26,648 nt of DNA. It comes from Oscillospiraceae bacterium. Lineage in GTDB: Bacteria > Bacillota > Clostridia > Oscillospirales > Ruminococcaceae. The stretch spans positions 39,721 through 66,368 of the forward strand of contig DOQG01000007.1 in the NCBI GenBank assembly GCA_003512525.1, given 5' to 3'. Position 1 is the stretch's first letter; each line of letters opens with the position of its first letter. Below, in pieces: positions 14,118-22,516 of this stretch. A model generated the notes under the pieces. It had not been told where the DNA came from. It did no database searches and worked only from the letters and a program-made list of their open reading frames with translations. The position numbers and the translations under genes are program-made.

Positions 14118-16445
14118 ATGTCTGTAAAATTGAAAAAGCTGTTTTCGCATGGTGGTACTATATCATTTCTTATAGGTTTTTTTCTCTACATTTTTACGGT
14201 ATTGCCGATATTGATAAACGATAACGGCATTATGACATTTATGGGCGATTACAGCTCACAGTCGATACCGTTTACATACCATATAAGGGATTGTCTGCTG
14301 TCAGGAAATGTGTGCTGGGATTGGTCAAGCGGACTTGGTTCGCAGTTTCTCGGAGATTACGCTTACTATAATCTTTTCAGCCCGTTTTCACTGTTTTATC
14401 TGATAGTACCGAGAGGCTCTGTTATATATGCTATGCCGTTTGTTACCGCTCTGAAATACGGTGTCGGCAGTTGTCTTGCGTTTTTCTACGCTTCGAGGTT
14501 TCTTAAAAATAAGCATTATGCGGTTATCGCAGGTGTTATATATATGTTTTCGTCATTCAGCGGTTATAATGTGATATTCCATTTTGCTGATGTGTTTGCG
14601 TTTTTCCCTTTATTGCTTATTGCCGTTGAGGAGCTGTGCGTCAATAAAAGAAGGTGTGTATTTGCACTGACTGTCTGCTTTATGGCTCTGCTGAATTATT
14701 ATTTTTTTGCAGGTCAGGCTGTGTTCTGTGTGATCTATTTCTTTGTCAGATTTTTTGACATAAAGCTTGTCAATATGCTTAAGAAGCTGTTATCGGTTGC
14801 ATTTGAGGCAGTTACGGGATTTGCAATGTCTGCGGTGTTTCTGCTTCCGGTTCTTGTTTATCTGTCTGCAAGCTCAAAGGCGACCGGAATGATCGCACCG
14901 TCGGATATGCTGATATACAGTGACGGCTTTAATTATCTGAAGCTTATACAGAGCGCTTTTATGCTCCCCGATCAGTTCTTTTTTACCTCGTTATTCCCAT
15001 CTGTCGATAATGTTTATCCTTTCGGAAATCTGAGTGCTTCTATTGCGTTCTATATTCCGCTATTTTCAATGGCAGGCGTTATTTCTTTTGCGTGGGCAAG
15101 AAAAAAATCTTGGCTGACAATTATTATGGTAATATGCGGAGTTATGGCGTTTGTGCCTGTATTAAACCAGCTGTTTTCCGCTCTGAACAGTGCATATTAT
15201 GTAAGATGGCTGTATATGCCTATGCTGATTGCGTGTGTGATGTCATTATCCGCTCTTGAGGAAAAGATAAGCTTCAAGCCCGGCATTATTACCTGTACGG
15301 CAGTTGTTTTTGCAATGATTATATATCAGCTGGTTGTTGATACTAACGGATTTATAAGTAAAGTGTCGCAAAGGACGAATTTCAGCGTTTATCAGACTAT
15401 GCTTCATTTTGCCGTTACCGTGCTGTCGCTTGTGCTTTTGATTGTTATTGTGAAATCAAAGCGTGATAAGGATTTTATACCGAAGCTATATATCTTTTCG
15501 ATAATATGCACATATATGTGCTATGGAGTTATGGTACAATATCTTTATTCAAGCATACCGAGTAAAGATGCCAATACGGCGGCATTTGCCTTCGGAGAGG
15601 ATTTGCCGGAGGAGTGCAGGGAGGGCAGTCCCAGAATAGCTCTGTCTGCGACAAACGCCAATCTCGTGTGGGGTGCGGATTCGCCGTCGCATCTGAACAG
15701 TTTGCATGACGAAGGATTTACACAGTTCCTTGACGACAGCTCACTCGGTTATGAAAGCGGCGTATACGACAGGATAGCTTTTGATTACAAGGAGCTTTGC
15801 GACCTTATTTCGGTAAAGTATTTTGCGGGACTTGGCAAAACAGGTGACAAATATGACACATTCAAAAAAGTCGGGACAATGGGAGAATATGTGATATACG
15901 AAAATCCGGATTATATACCTATGGGGTTTGTATATGACAGTATGATCTCCCGTGACGCTTTTTTGAGTATACAAGACAAAAAGCTTAAGCATCTTACTTA
16001 TCTTAAAGCTCTTGTAGTTGCCGATACTTCCGGCTTTTCCGATATTCTTACAGATATAAGCGATACGGCGGGCGAAGAAATTTCGGATGACGAATATGAA
16101 AGGCTGATTTCTGACAGAAGACGGAGTGCGGCTTATTCCTGTGAAAAGACGAACAACGGACTTATAGCGCAAATCGAGCTTGAAAAAGAGAATGTTGTAT
16201 TTTTCAGCGTTTCCTACAATGATGGCTGGAGTGCTTATGTGGACGGTGAAAAAACGGATGTGTACAATGTTAATAACGGTTGCGTCGGAGTGAGGGCACA
16301 AGAGGGCAGGCATGAAATAAGGCTGTGCTATACAGTGAAAGGATTTACCGAGGGTATTGCGATAACCTCAGTGTCGTCAGTCGTGCTGTTAGTATACGCT
16401 GTGGTCTGCAGTATCAGAAATAAAAACGGTAGAGCACCGAAATAA
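14118..16445 (+). CDS. YfhO family membrane protein
   Basis: This 775-aa polytopic membrane protein has about a dozen helices between residues 12 and 475, a soluble extracellular domain (about 480-740), and a final helix near the C-terminus before RNKNGRAPK. The N-terminal region with FMGDYSSQSIPFTYHIRDCL (41-60) and the following SSGLGSQFLGDYAYYNLFSP matches the conserved start of YfhO-type proteins (PF09586 from memory), which belong to the GT-C glycosyltransferase-like superfamily. The C-terminal FSVSYNDGWSAYVDGEKT is the usual YfhO tail motif. In Bacilli such proteins act in glycosylation of teichoic acids. The acceptor here is unknown. The gene is alone, between the rpmF terminator and its own terminator. 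Confidence 0.9.
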   Translation: MSVKLKKLFSHGGTISFLIGFFLYIFTVLPILINDNGIMTFMGDYSSQSIPFTYHIRDCLLSGNVCWDWSSGLGSQFLGDYAYYNLFSPFSLFYLIVPRGSVIYAMPFVTALKYGVGSCLAFFYASRFLKNKHYAVIAGVIYMFSSFSGYNVIFHFADVFAFFPLLLIAVEELCVNKRRCVFALTVCFMALLNYYFFAGQAVFCVIYFFVRFFDIKLVNMLKKLLSVAFEAVTGFAMSAVFLLPVLVYLSASSKATGMIAPSDMLIYSDGFNYLKLIQSAFMLPDQFFFTSLFPSVDNVYPFGNLSASIAFYIPLFSMAGVISFAWARKKSWLTIIMVICGVMAFVPVLNQLFSALNSAYYVRWLYMPMLIACVMSLSALEEKISFKPGIITCTAVVFAMIIYQLVVDTNGFISKVSQRTNFSVYQTMLHFAVTVLSLVLLIVIVKSKRDKDFIPKLYIFSIICTYMCYGVMVQYLYSSIPSKDANTAAFAFGEDLPEECREGSPRIALSATNANLVWGADSPSHLNSLHDEGFTQFLDDSSLGYESGVYDRIAFDYKELCDLISVKYFAGLGKTGDKYDTFKKVGTMGEYVIYENPDYIPMGFVYDSMISRDAFLSIQDKKLKHLTYLKALVVADTSGFSDILTDISDTAGEEISDDEYERLISDRRRSAAYSCEKTNNGLIAQIELEKENVVFFSVSYNDGWSAYVDGEKTDVYNVNNGCVGVRAQEGRHEIRLCYTVKGFTEGIAITSVSSVVLLVYAVVCSIRNKNGRAPK

Positions 16446-16468
16446 AATGCCATAGGCAAAAAGATATC

Positions 16469-16508
16469 AAAAACGGGTGTCGTATTGTAAATTACGGTAT
16501 CCGTTTTT
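16469..16508. terminator. Intrinsic terminator after the yfhO-like gene
   Basis: AAAAACGG (16469-16476) pairs with CCGTTTTT (16501-16508), and the stem continues inward through GUGUCGUA/UACGGUAU with G-U pairs around an 8-nt loop. The A-run and T-run make it potentially bidirectional. Confidence 0.82.
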
Positions 16509-16533
16509 ATGCGAAAGGTAAAACATTTTGATG

Positions 16534-16562
16534 TTGACGATTGCACTATAAAAGTGTATAAT
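16534..16562 (+). promoter_or_regulatory. Sigma-A promoter of the DUF512-der-plsY-gpsA operon
   Basis: TTGACG (16534-16539) and TATAAT (16557-16562) are separated by 17 nt. No other good promoter or terminator was seen before 22106, so five genes probably share this start. Confidence 0.8.
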
Positions 16563-16611
16563 ATATATGTATGCCAATTTGGGGCAGTAAATCCGAGAAA
16601 GGATCATGTGT

Positions 16612-17928
16612 ATGTCTGTAAAAATAATATCGGTGGATAAAGGTTCACCTGCAGATAAAGCAAAAATTAAGGCAGGAGAAAGCCTTGTTTCGATAAACGG
16701 TAACGCTATACACGACATACTGGATTATCAATTCTACGCTTCGGATAAAAAGCTTGTTATTGAGCTTGAGGACAAGAAGGTAAAAGTTAAAAAAGGCGAA
16801 TACGAGGATCTCGGACTCAATTTTGAAACATATCTTATGGACTGCAAGCAGCACTGTAAGAATAACTGTGTGTTCTGCTTCATAAATCAGCTTCCGAAGG
16901 GTATGCGTGAAACGCTGTACTTCAAGGACGATGATTCGCGTCTGAGCTTTCTGCAGGGCAACTATATTACCATGACCAATCTCAGCGATGAGGATGTTGA
17001 CAGAATTATAAAGATGAAGCTGCCGATGAATATTTCGGTCCATACGACAAATCCGGAGCTTCGAGTAAAGCTTACGAAAAATCCGAATGCCGGAAAGTGC
17101 CTTGACTATCTTTATAAGATGGCGGCGGCAGGAATTGAGATAAACACACAGATAGTGCTTTGCCCGGGGCTTAACGACGGTAAGGAGCTTGAGAAAACGC
17201 TTACAGATCTTTGTATGCTGTATCCTGCGGTAAAAAGTATCGCTTGTGTTCCGGTAGGGATCACGAAATTCAGGGATAAGCTCCCTAAGCTTGAGCTTTT
17301 CAACGAAGAAACCGCAGGCAAGGCGATAGACACGCTGGAGCTTTTCGGTGATATGATGTTTGAAAAATATCACGACAGGGTAGTATATGCTTCTGATGAG
17401 TTTTATCTAACGGCAAAGAGAAAAATGCCCGACTATGAGTTCTACGGCGATTTTGACCAGTTTGAAAACGGAGTCGGAATGTGTGCAAGCTTGCAGAAAG
17501 AATTTATCGATGCGCTTGCGGATAAGCGTGAGTTCAATGAAACAGACGATAAGGAAAGGCATGTTTCGGTTGCGACAGGGGTACTTGCCGCACCTCTGAT
17601 AGAAACGCTCGGAAAAATGCTGAAAACGGATTTTCCGAATACCGTGGTTGACGTTTATACTATAAAAAACGATTTTTTCGGGGAAACTATAACCGTTGCC
17701 GGACTTATAACGGCGGGAGATATAGTCGCACAGCTGTCACCCTATAAGGATAAGCTCGGTGATAAATTGCTGATAACCGAGAATATGCTGAAAACAAACA
17801 GCGATATTTTCCTTGATGATAAGACGGTATCCGATGTCGAGCAGGCGCTCGGCGTTCAGATAGTTGCAGTACCGACAGACGGTTATGTGCTTCTTGACAC
17901 AATACTCGGGGAACAGGATAATATATGA
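16612..17928 (+). CDS. DUF512 protein: PDZ domain plus radical-SAM-like Fe-S protein
   Basis: This 438-aa protein has an N-terminal PDZ-like domain (about 1-65, with VDKGSPADKAKIKAGESLVS). A radical-SAM-like domain follows, whose cluster cysteines are C78, C82, C86 and C89 (CKQHCKNNCVFC). The flanking motif FINQLPKGMRETLYFKDDDS is diagnostic of the DUF512 family, described as putative Fe-S oxidoreductases. Its reaction is not known. Two ATGs occur at 16606 and 16612. AAAGGA ends at 16603, 2 nt from the first and 8 nt from the second, so 16612 is preferred. It leads an operon with an overlapping lipoprotein gene, der, plsY and gpsA. The link with der is common in Clostridia and suggests a role in ribosome or translation biology. 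Confidence 0.92.
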   Translation: MSVKIISVDKGSPADKAKIKAGESLVSINGNAIHDILDYQFYASDKKLVIELEDKKVKVKKGEYEDLGLNFETYLMDCKQHCKNNCVFCFINQLPKGMRETLYFKDDDSRLSFLQGNYITMTNLSDEDVDRIIKMKLPMNISVHTTNPELRVKLTKNPNAGKCLDYLYKMAAAGIEINTQIVLCPGLNDGKELEKTLTDLCMLYPAVKSIACVPVGITKFRDKLPKLELFNEETAGKAIDTLELFGDMMFEKYHDRVVYASDEFYLTAKRKMPDYEFYGDFDQFENGVGMCASLQKEFIDALADKREFNETDDKERHVSVATGVLAAPLIETLGKMLKTDFPNTVVDVYTIKNDFFGETITVAGLITAGDIVAQLSPYKDKLGDKLLITENMLKTNSDIFLDDKTVSDVEQALGVQIVAVPTDGYVLLDTILGEQDNI

Positions 17929-19094
17929 ATATAAAAAAGAGGACAGCGTATCTGTTATCGGCTGTTTTTGCGGCAGTGCTTGCAGCCTTTAGCTGCACTG
18001 CGTGTATGTCAGCCGAAGAAAGACGGCAGGCTGAAGCTGATATAAAGGCGGCGCGACCTGTTGTAGAAAATTATCTTGCCGATAATTTCGGCGGCGGTCA
18101 GGTGATATGCATAGATTTTATGCAGGCTAAAAAATATCCCGGACCTATACCGGACTTCGGCGTATACTCAAGCGGCTACTGCAAGGCTGATGTTCGACTT
18201 GAAAATAATGACGAGTTTCAGGTGGTAGTAAACGTTGAGGACGGAGCTTGTTATGATAATTACCGCACCGATGATGTTATCGGCAACGCGGTTGAAAAGA
18301 TAATCTCGCTGACGGACGGCACAAAGCCCGATGATATTGAGGTAAATGTTGCGGTAAGAGGCTTACTCGGTGCTGTAGGAAGCGGCTATGAGGGCTTTTT
18401 GTCAAGAGATACCGACACGGCGGAAAAGCTGCTGAACGGCGATTATTACTTCAATGTTGTGCTGAAATACGGCAGTTCGGTAAACGGCGTTGATGTATCA
18501 AGACTTGAGAACACACCGTACAAGGCAAGCATTACTGTAAGGCTGATACAGTTTTCACAATTTGCCGAAAGTGGCACCAAGACAGATATTCTCGGTAGCT
18601 CCGACTGTAATCTCACGCTCGATGACGGCCTTACATATCTGTATCTGAGAGAGAATTTATTTCTTGACAATTTCAGGATGAGCGATGATGAGAACTTCAC
18701 ACGCTTTCAGAAGAGCAATACGGTAACATATCTGCAAAAGCAGGTCGATGATCTGATTTTTGCGTGGAACAGCAGTGCGGTCGATATGAGTATAAGCGCT
18801 GTCCGGGCAGAAAGGCAAATCAGCACCGAATATTACAGCGGTAAAAAATTTACGGCATTAAGCGACACTGCGGCAAAGCTTGACTATATATCAAAGACAG
18901 AATCAAGATATTGTGATGTGTACGCATTTACAAAAGACAATTTCAATGATACACCGTATATTGCAGGCAACGGCAACGGAGGAACAAAAGACGTTGCCGA
19001 CAGTATGATGATAATAAGTGGCACTGATTACCATAGTGCAAGCTTTAAAATAAAGGGAGTCGGCAGTATAACTGTCGGATTATATAAGAGATAA
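17925..19094 (+). CDS. Uncharacterised secreted lipoprotein in the der operon
   Basis: This 389-aa protein has a basic N-terminus, a hydrophobic signal (about 8-22) and cysteines at 24 and 27 (FSCTACMS). Either could be lipidated, though the lipobox is not classical. The mature part is acidic and soluble, with no domain that I recognise. Its ATG overlaps the TGA of the DUF512 gene (ATGA), so translation is coupled, and der follows 17 nt later. A surface protein in a core translation and lipid operon is unexpected and may be lineage-specific. AAAGGAAGG for der lies just after its stop. Confidence 0.82.
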   Translation: MNIKKRTAYLLSAVFAAVLAAFSCTACMSAEERRQAEADIKAARPVVENYLADNFGGGQVICIDFMQAKKYPGPIPDFGVYSSGYCKADVRLENNDEFQVVVNVEDGACYDNYRTDDVIGNAVEKIISLTDGTKPDDIEVNVAVRGLLGAVGSGYEGFLSRDTDTAEKLLNGDYYFNVVLKYGSSVNGVDVSRLENTPYKASITVRLIQFSQFAESGTKTDILGSSDCNLTLDDGLTYLYLRENLFLDNFRMSDDENFTRFQKSNTVTYLQKQVDDLIFAWNSSAVDMSISAVRAERQISTEYYSGKKFTALSDTAAKLDYISKTESRYCDVYAFTKDNFNDTPYIAGNGNGGTKDVADSMMIISGTDYHSASFKIKGVGSITVGLYKR

Positions 19095-19111
19095 AAGGAA
19101 GGAATGAGTAA

Positions 19112-20431
19112 ATGAACGGAATAGTAGCGGTTGTAGGACGACCGAATGTCGGTAAATCCACACTTTTTAACCGTATTGTCGGCAAGAGAATGTCTATAGT
19201 CGATGATACACCGGGCGTTACCCGTGACAGAATATACGCAAAGGCGGAGTGGCTAGGCAAGGAGTTTATGCTTGTTGATACCGGTGGTATAGAGCCTGAC
19301 AGTAAGGATATAATACTTTCGCAGATGAGAATGCAGGCACAGCTTGCTATCGACAAGGCGGACGTTATCATATTCGTGACCGATGTTACATCGGGAGTTA
19401 CGGCAAATGACGCAGATGTTGCGGCAATGCTCCAGAAGAGCGGCAAGCCGGTTGTGCTTTGCGTAAACAAGTGTGACGGAATAGGTGAAGTACCGCCGGA
19501 TTTCTATGAATTCTATAATCTTGGTCTTGGTGACCCCATAGCGGTGTCCTCGGTACATGGTCACGGTACGGGAGATCTGCTTGATGCGGTGTTCGATAAT
19601 ATGCCCGAAGAAAACCCTCAGCGAGAATATTCCGAGGACGCTATCAAGGTTGCGGTCATCGGTAAGCCGAATGCGGGTAAGTCATCGCTTGTAAACAAAA
19701 TCGCAGGCGAGCAGAGAATGATAGTATCCAATATCGCGGGTACTACCCGTGACGCAGTCGATACGGTCATTGAGCGTGACGGGCAGGAATATGTCCTTAT
19801 TGACACGGCAGGAATCCGCCGCAAGTCTAAAGTGAACGAGCAGATAGAAAAGTACAGCGTACTGCGTGCCTATATGGCAGTTGACAGAGCTGATGTCTGC
19901 GTTATAATGATAGACGCTACAGAGGGCTTTACCGAACAGGACAGCAAAGTAGCGGGCTATGCTCACGAACAGGGCAAGGCGAGCGTTATTGCGATAAACA
20001 AGTGGGATGCTGTTGAAAAAGACGGTAAGACAATGCAAGAGTTTACAAAGAAGCTCGAGGTCGATTTCTCGTTTATGTCGTATGCGCCTTTCGTGTTCAT
20101 TTCGGCACTTACAGGTCAGAGAGTTGACAAGCTGTTTGAACAGATAAAGTACACATATTCGCAGAATATAAGACGTATTTCTACAGGTACGCTCAACGAT
20201 ATGCTCGGCTATGCAACGGCAAGGGTTCAACCTCCGTCTGATAAAGGCAAGCGCCTAAAGCTTTATTATATGACACAGGCTTCGGCTAAACCGCCGACGT
20301 TTGTAATATTCTGTAATGATAAAGAATTGTTCCATTACTCCTATCAGAGATATATAGAAAACCAGATAAGAGAGAGCTTCGGGCTTGACGGAACACCTAT
20401 AAAAATAATAGCAAGAGAACGAGGAGAATAA
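19112..20431 (+). CDS. der: Ribosome biogenesis GTPase Der (EngA)
   Basis: This 439-aa tandem GTPase is needed for maturation of the 50S subunit. G domain 1 has GRPNVGKS (9-16), DTPGVTRD, DTGG (56-59) and NKCD (119-122). G domain 2 has GKPNAGKS (184-191), GTTRD (210-214), DTAG (231-234) and NKWD (296-299). The C-terminal KH-like domain (about 350-439) includes NQIRESFGLDGTPIKI, as expected. All GTP-binding motifs are intact and the length is normal. It lies between the lipoprotein gene and plsY (6 nt gap). Confidence 0.97.
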   Translation: MNGIVAVVGRPNVGKSTLFNRIVGKRMSIVDDTPGVTRDRIYAKAEWLGKEFMLVDTGGIEPDSKDIILSQMRMQAQLAIDKADVIIFVTDVTSGVTANDADVAAMLQKSGKPVVLCVNKCDGIGEVPPDFYEFYNLGLGDPIAVSSVHGHGTGDLLDAVFDNMPEENPQREYSEDAIKVAVIGKPNAGKSSLVNKIAGEQRMIVSNIAGTTRDAVDTVIERDGQEYVLIDTAGIRRKSKVNEQIEKYSVLRAYMAVDRADVCVIMIDATEGFTEQDSKVAGYAHEQGKASVIAINKWDAVEKDGKTMQEFTKKLEVDFSFMSYAPFVFISALTGQRVDKLFEQIKYTYSQNIRRISTGTLNDMLGYATARVQPPSDKGKRLKLYYMTQASAKPPTFVIFCNDKELFHYSYQRYIENQIRESFGLDGTPIKIIARERGE

Positions 20432-20437
20432 CGGATA

Positions 20438-21094
20438 ATGATATATCTGTGCTATGCGATAATGATCATAGTACCGTATCTGCTTTGCGGAATAAACAGT
20501 GCTATAATCGTTACAAAGATTAAAACAGGAGAAGATATAAGGACACTCGGAAGCGGAAATGCGGGACTTACCAATACGTTGAGAACACAGGGAAAGCTTG
20601 CGGCGTTATTTGTACTGCTGGGTGATGTGCTCAAAGGTGTGCTGTCTATACTTATAGTCAGATCGGCGTTTTTGTGGCTTGCCGGTATAGACACTGCAGA
20701 TCCGGCAAACTCAATGACATATGTAGGATTTGCCGCAGCAGTTGCGGCTATAATCGGTCATGTATTCCCGGTATATTTCGGATTTAAGGGCGGCAAGGGT
20801 ATACTCGTTTCCGTTGCGGTGCTTATGACGGTAGAGTGGATACCTGCCTGCATACTGCTCGGGATATTTATCATAGTGGTTGCTATTACAAGGTATGTTT
20901 CGCTTGGCTCGTGCATTGCGGCGATCCTTTATCCGGTAACGATATTGATATACAGTATGATAGTCGGTGATACTTGCATATGGATAAATGTGGTGCTATC
21001 TGCACTTATTTGTGTGCTGATACTGTTTATGCATAGAGGAAATCTCATAAGACTTAAAAATCATACCGAAAAAAAACTTGGGCAGAAAGCATAA
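20438..21094 (+). CDS. plsY: Acyl-phosphate:glycerol-3-phosphate acyltransferase PlsY
   Basis: This 218-aa membrane enzyme transfers an acyl group from acyl-phosphate to glycerol-3-phosphate, the first committed step of phospholipid synthesis. It has about five membrane helices. Conserved motif 1 reads LGSGNAGLTNTLRTQG (38-52 region), where most members have GATN; the active Ser, Asn and Arg positions remain. Motif 2 is GHVFPVYFGFKGGKG, as in the family, and is expected to bind phosphate. A GAGGAG site stands 11 nt upstream. GpsA, which makes its acceptor substrate, is encoded next. Confidence 0.95.
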   Translation: MIYLCYAIMIIVPYLLCGINSAIIVTKIKTGEDIRTLGSGNAGLTNTLRTQGKLAALFVLLGDVLKGVLSILIVRSAFLWLAGIDTADPANSMTYVGFAAAVAAIIGHVFPVYFGFKGGKGILVSVAVLMTVEWIPACILLGIFIIVVAITRYVSLGSCIAAILYPVTILIYSMIVGDTCIWINVVLSALICVLILFMHRGNLIRLKNHTEKKLGQKA

Positions 21095-21113
21095 TAAGAA
21101 AGAAGGCTTTACA

Positions 21114-22106
21114 ATGGCGAAGATCACTATACTCGGTTGCGGTTTCGGAACGGCACTTTCAATAATGTGGAACAAATACGGTCACAAAGTAACAGCATGG
21201 TCAAAGTACAAGGAAGAAATAGATGCTATACTCAATGACGGTGAGCATAAAAAGCTGTTGCCCGGTGTAATAGTACCTCCGACGATATATTTCACTACCG
21301 ATCTTTCCTGTGCGGGTGACTGCGATATATTGGTGTTTGCGATACCTTCTAAATTTGTGCGTGAGGTTGTACAGAAAGCAAAACCGTTTGTTAAAAAGGA
21401 TACTATAGTAGTTAATGTCGGAAAAGGCTTTGAAGAGGGTACAGATAAACGTCTGTCGCAGGTTCTCAAAGAGGAGCTTCCGGACAACCGTATAGCGGTA
21501 CTTACCGGTCCTTCACACGCAGAAGAGATAGGCAGAAATATGCCGACAACCATCGTTGTTTCATCTGAAGATGAAGAAAGTATGCTGTATCTTCAGGAAA
21601 CCTTGCAGAACGATCGCTTCAGAATTTACAGAAACAGTGACCTTATAGGCTGCGAGCTCGGGGGAGCGTTAAAAAACCCCATAGCCCTCTGCTGTGGAAT
21701 AGTAGAAGGAATGGGGCTCGGTGACAATACGCTTGCCGCGCTTATGACAAGAGGTCTTGCCGAAATAACCCGTCTTGGCGTTGCCATGGGCGGCAGAAGA
21801 GAAACGTTTGACGGTTTGTCAGGTGTCGGCGATCTGATAGTTACCTGTACTTCTCCTCATTCAAGAAATCATCGTGCAGGGCTTCTTATCGGTCAGGGTA
21901 TACCTGCCGCAGAAGCTGTAAAGCAGGTCGGCACGGTAGAGGGTTATCAATGTGCAAAGATCGCATACGATATAGCACGCTCTTATAACGTACAGGTTCC
22001 TATCATAGAACAGCTCTGCGAGGTCTGCTATAACGGTCAGAATCCGCTTGAAGCTGTAACAAAGCTTATGGGCAGACCCAGTAAGTCGGAAGAGGAAGTG
22101 TTCTGA
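21114..22106 (+). CDS. gpsA: NAD(P)H-dependent glycerol-3-phosphate dehydrogenase
   Basis: This 330-aa cytoplasmic enzyme reduces dihydroxyacetone phosphate to glycerol-3-phosphate. The N-terminal Rossmann motif is GCGFG (8-12), one residue shorter than the usual GAGSWG. The family segments LTGPSHAEEI, ELGGALKNPIALCCGIVEGM (with the catalytic Lys), GLAEITRLGVAMGG and LSGVGDLIVTCTS are all present. AGAAGG (21101-21106) lies 7 nt before this ATG, so the longer frame from 21078, which would overlap plsY, is not preferred. It is the last gene of the operon. No clear terminator follows; a small gene on the opposite strand ends 2 nt away. Confidence 0.96.
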   Translation: MAKITILGCGFGTALSIMWNKYGHKVTAWSKYKEEIDAILNDGEHKKLLPGVIVPPTIYFTTDLSCAGDCDILVFAIPSKFVREVVQKAKPFVKKDTIVVNVGKGFEEGTDKRLSQVLKEELPDNRIAVLTGPSHAEEIGRNMPTTIVVSSEDEESMLYLQETLQNDRFRIYRNSDLIGCELGGALKNPIALCCGIVEGMGLGDNTLAALMTRGLAEITRLGVAMGGRRETFDGLSGVGDLIVTCTSPHSRNHRAGLLIGQGIPAAEAVKQVGTVEGYQCAKIAYDIARSYNVQVPIIEQLCEVCYNGQNPLEAVTKLMGRPSKSEEEVF

Positions 22107-22108
22107 TC

Positions 22109-22294
22109 TCAGACTACTTTGCGTGTTTCGTGGTCGCAATAAGCAAGTTTTTCAACATAACACGAATGTTTACTAGCGGCTTTTGCTTTTTTTGCAAGAG
22201 CCGTTTTGACTTTTTCGGCAATACATTGGAGCAGTGCCGCGCCGATAAGGCACAAGAACGGTGCTATGAGAAGATATACTGTTAAAAATTCCAT
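22109..22294 (-). CDS. Small single-helix membrane protein, hypothetical
   Basis: This 61-aa ORF is convergent with gpsA, with 2 nt between the stops. It has one N-terminal hydrophobic helix (about 3-26, FLTVYLLIAPFLCLIGAALL) followed by a basic, Ala/Lys-rich segment (KVKTALAKKAKAASK) and a polar tail with two Cys. AAAGGA lies about 8 nt before the ATG. I do not recognise a family. The layout resembles small membrane-associated regulators or toxins in general terms only. It could be a chance ORF, but the ribosome site and the gap-filling position support it. Confidence 0.5.
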   Translation of the reverse strand: MEFLTVYLLIAPFLCLIGAALLQCIAEKVKTALAKKAKAASKHSCYVEKLAYCDHETRKVV

Positions 22295-22373
22295 TTTAAA
22301 TTTCCTTTCTCTGTGGGTTTATTTATCTTGTGTACATATAATAACAAATTCTTTGTCCTAAAAAACGGACTGA

Positions 22374-22413
22374 GGCGGGTCACCGATGACAATTTTGTCA
22401 ATGGCGACCCGCC
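22374..22413. repeat. 40-nt GC-rich imperfect palindrome
   Basis: GGCGGGTC (22374-22381) pairs with GACCCGCC (22406-22413). The inner part TGACAATTTTGTCA is also nearly self-complementary, so the element can fold along its full length with few mismatches. It lies between the small membrane ORF (minus) and the symporter promoter (plus). A weak T-run follows on the plus strand and TTTTTT follows after 8 nt on the minus strand. It may be a bidirectional terminator or an operator. Confidence 0.6.
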
Positions 22414-22437
22414 GCATGAATTTTTGTCATAAATAAC

Positions 22438-22466
22438 TTGTAAAATGCGGATAGATATGATACAAT
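22438..22466 (+). promoter_or_regulatory. Sigma-A promoter of the symporter gene
   Basis: TTGTAA (22438-22443) and TACAAT (22461-22466) are separated by 17 nt. A short GCGG-TTTA-CCGC hairpin lies close to the presumed start of the transcript (22479-22490). Confidence 0.75.
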
Positions 22467-22516
22467 AAAAAGTAATGTGCGGTTTACCGCAAAAAAAAGA
22501 CGAAGGGAAACAAAAA

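Noticed and set aside
22479..22490. GCGG-TTTA-CCGC followed by an A-run in the putP leader, as a possible riboswitch
   Set aside because: It is only a 4-bp hairpin near the transcript start. Nothing resembles a known aptamer, so it is mentioned only with the promoter.
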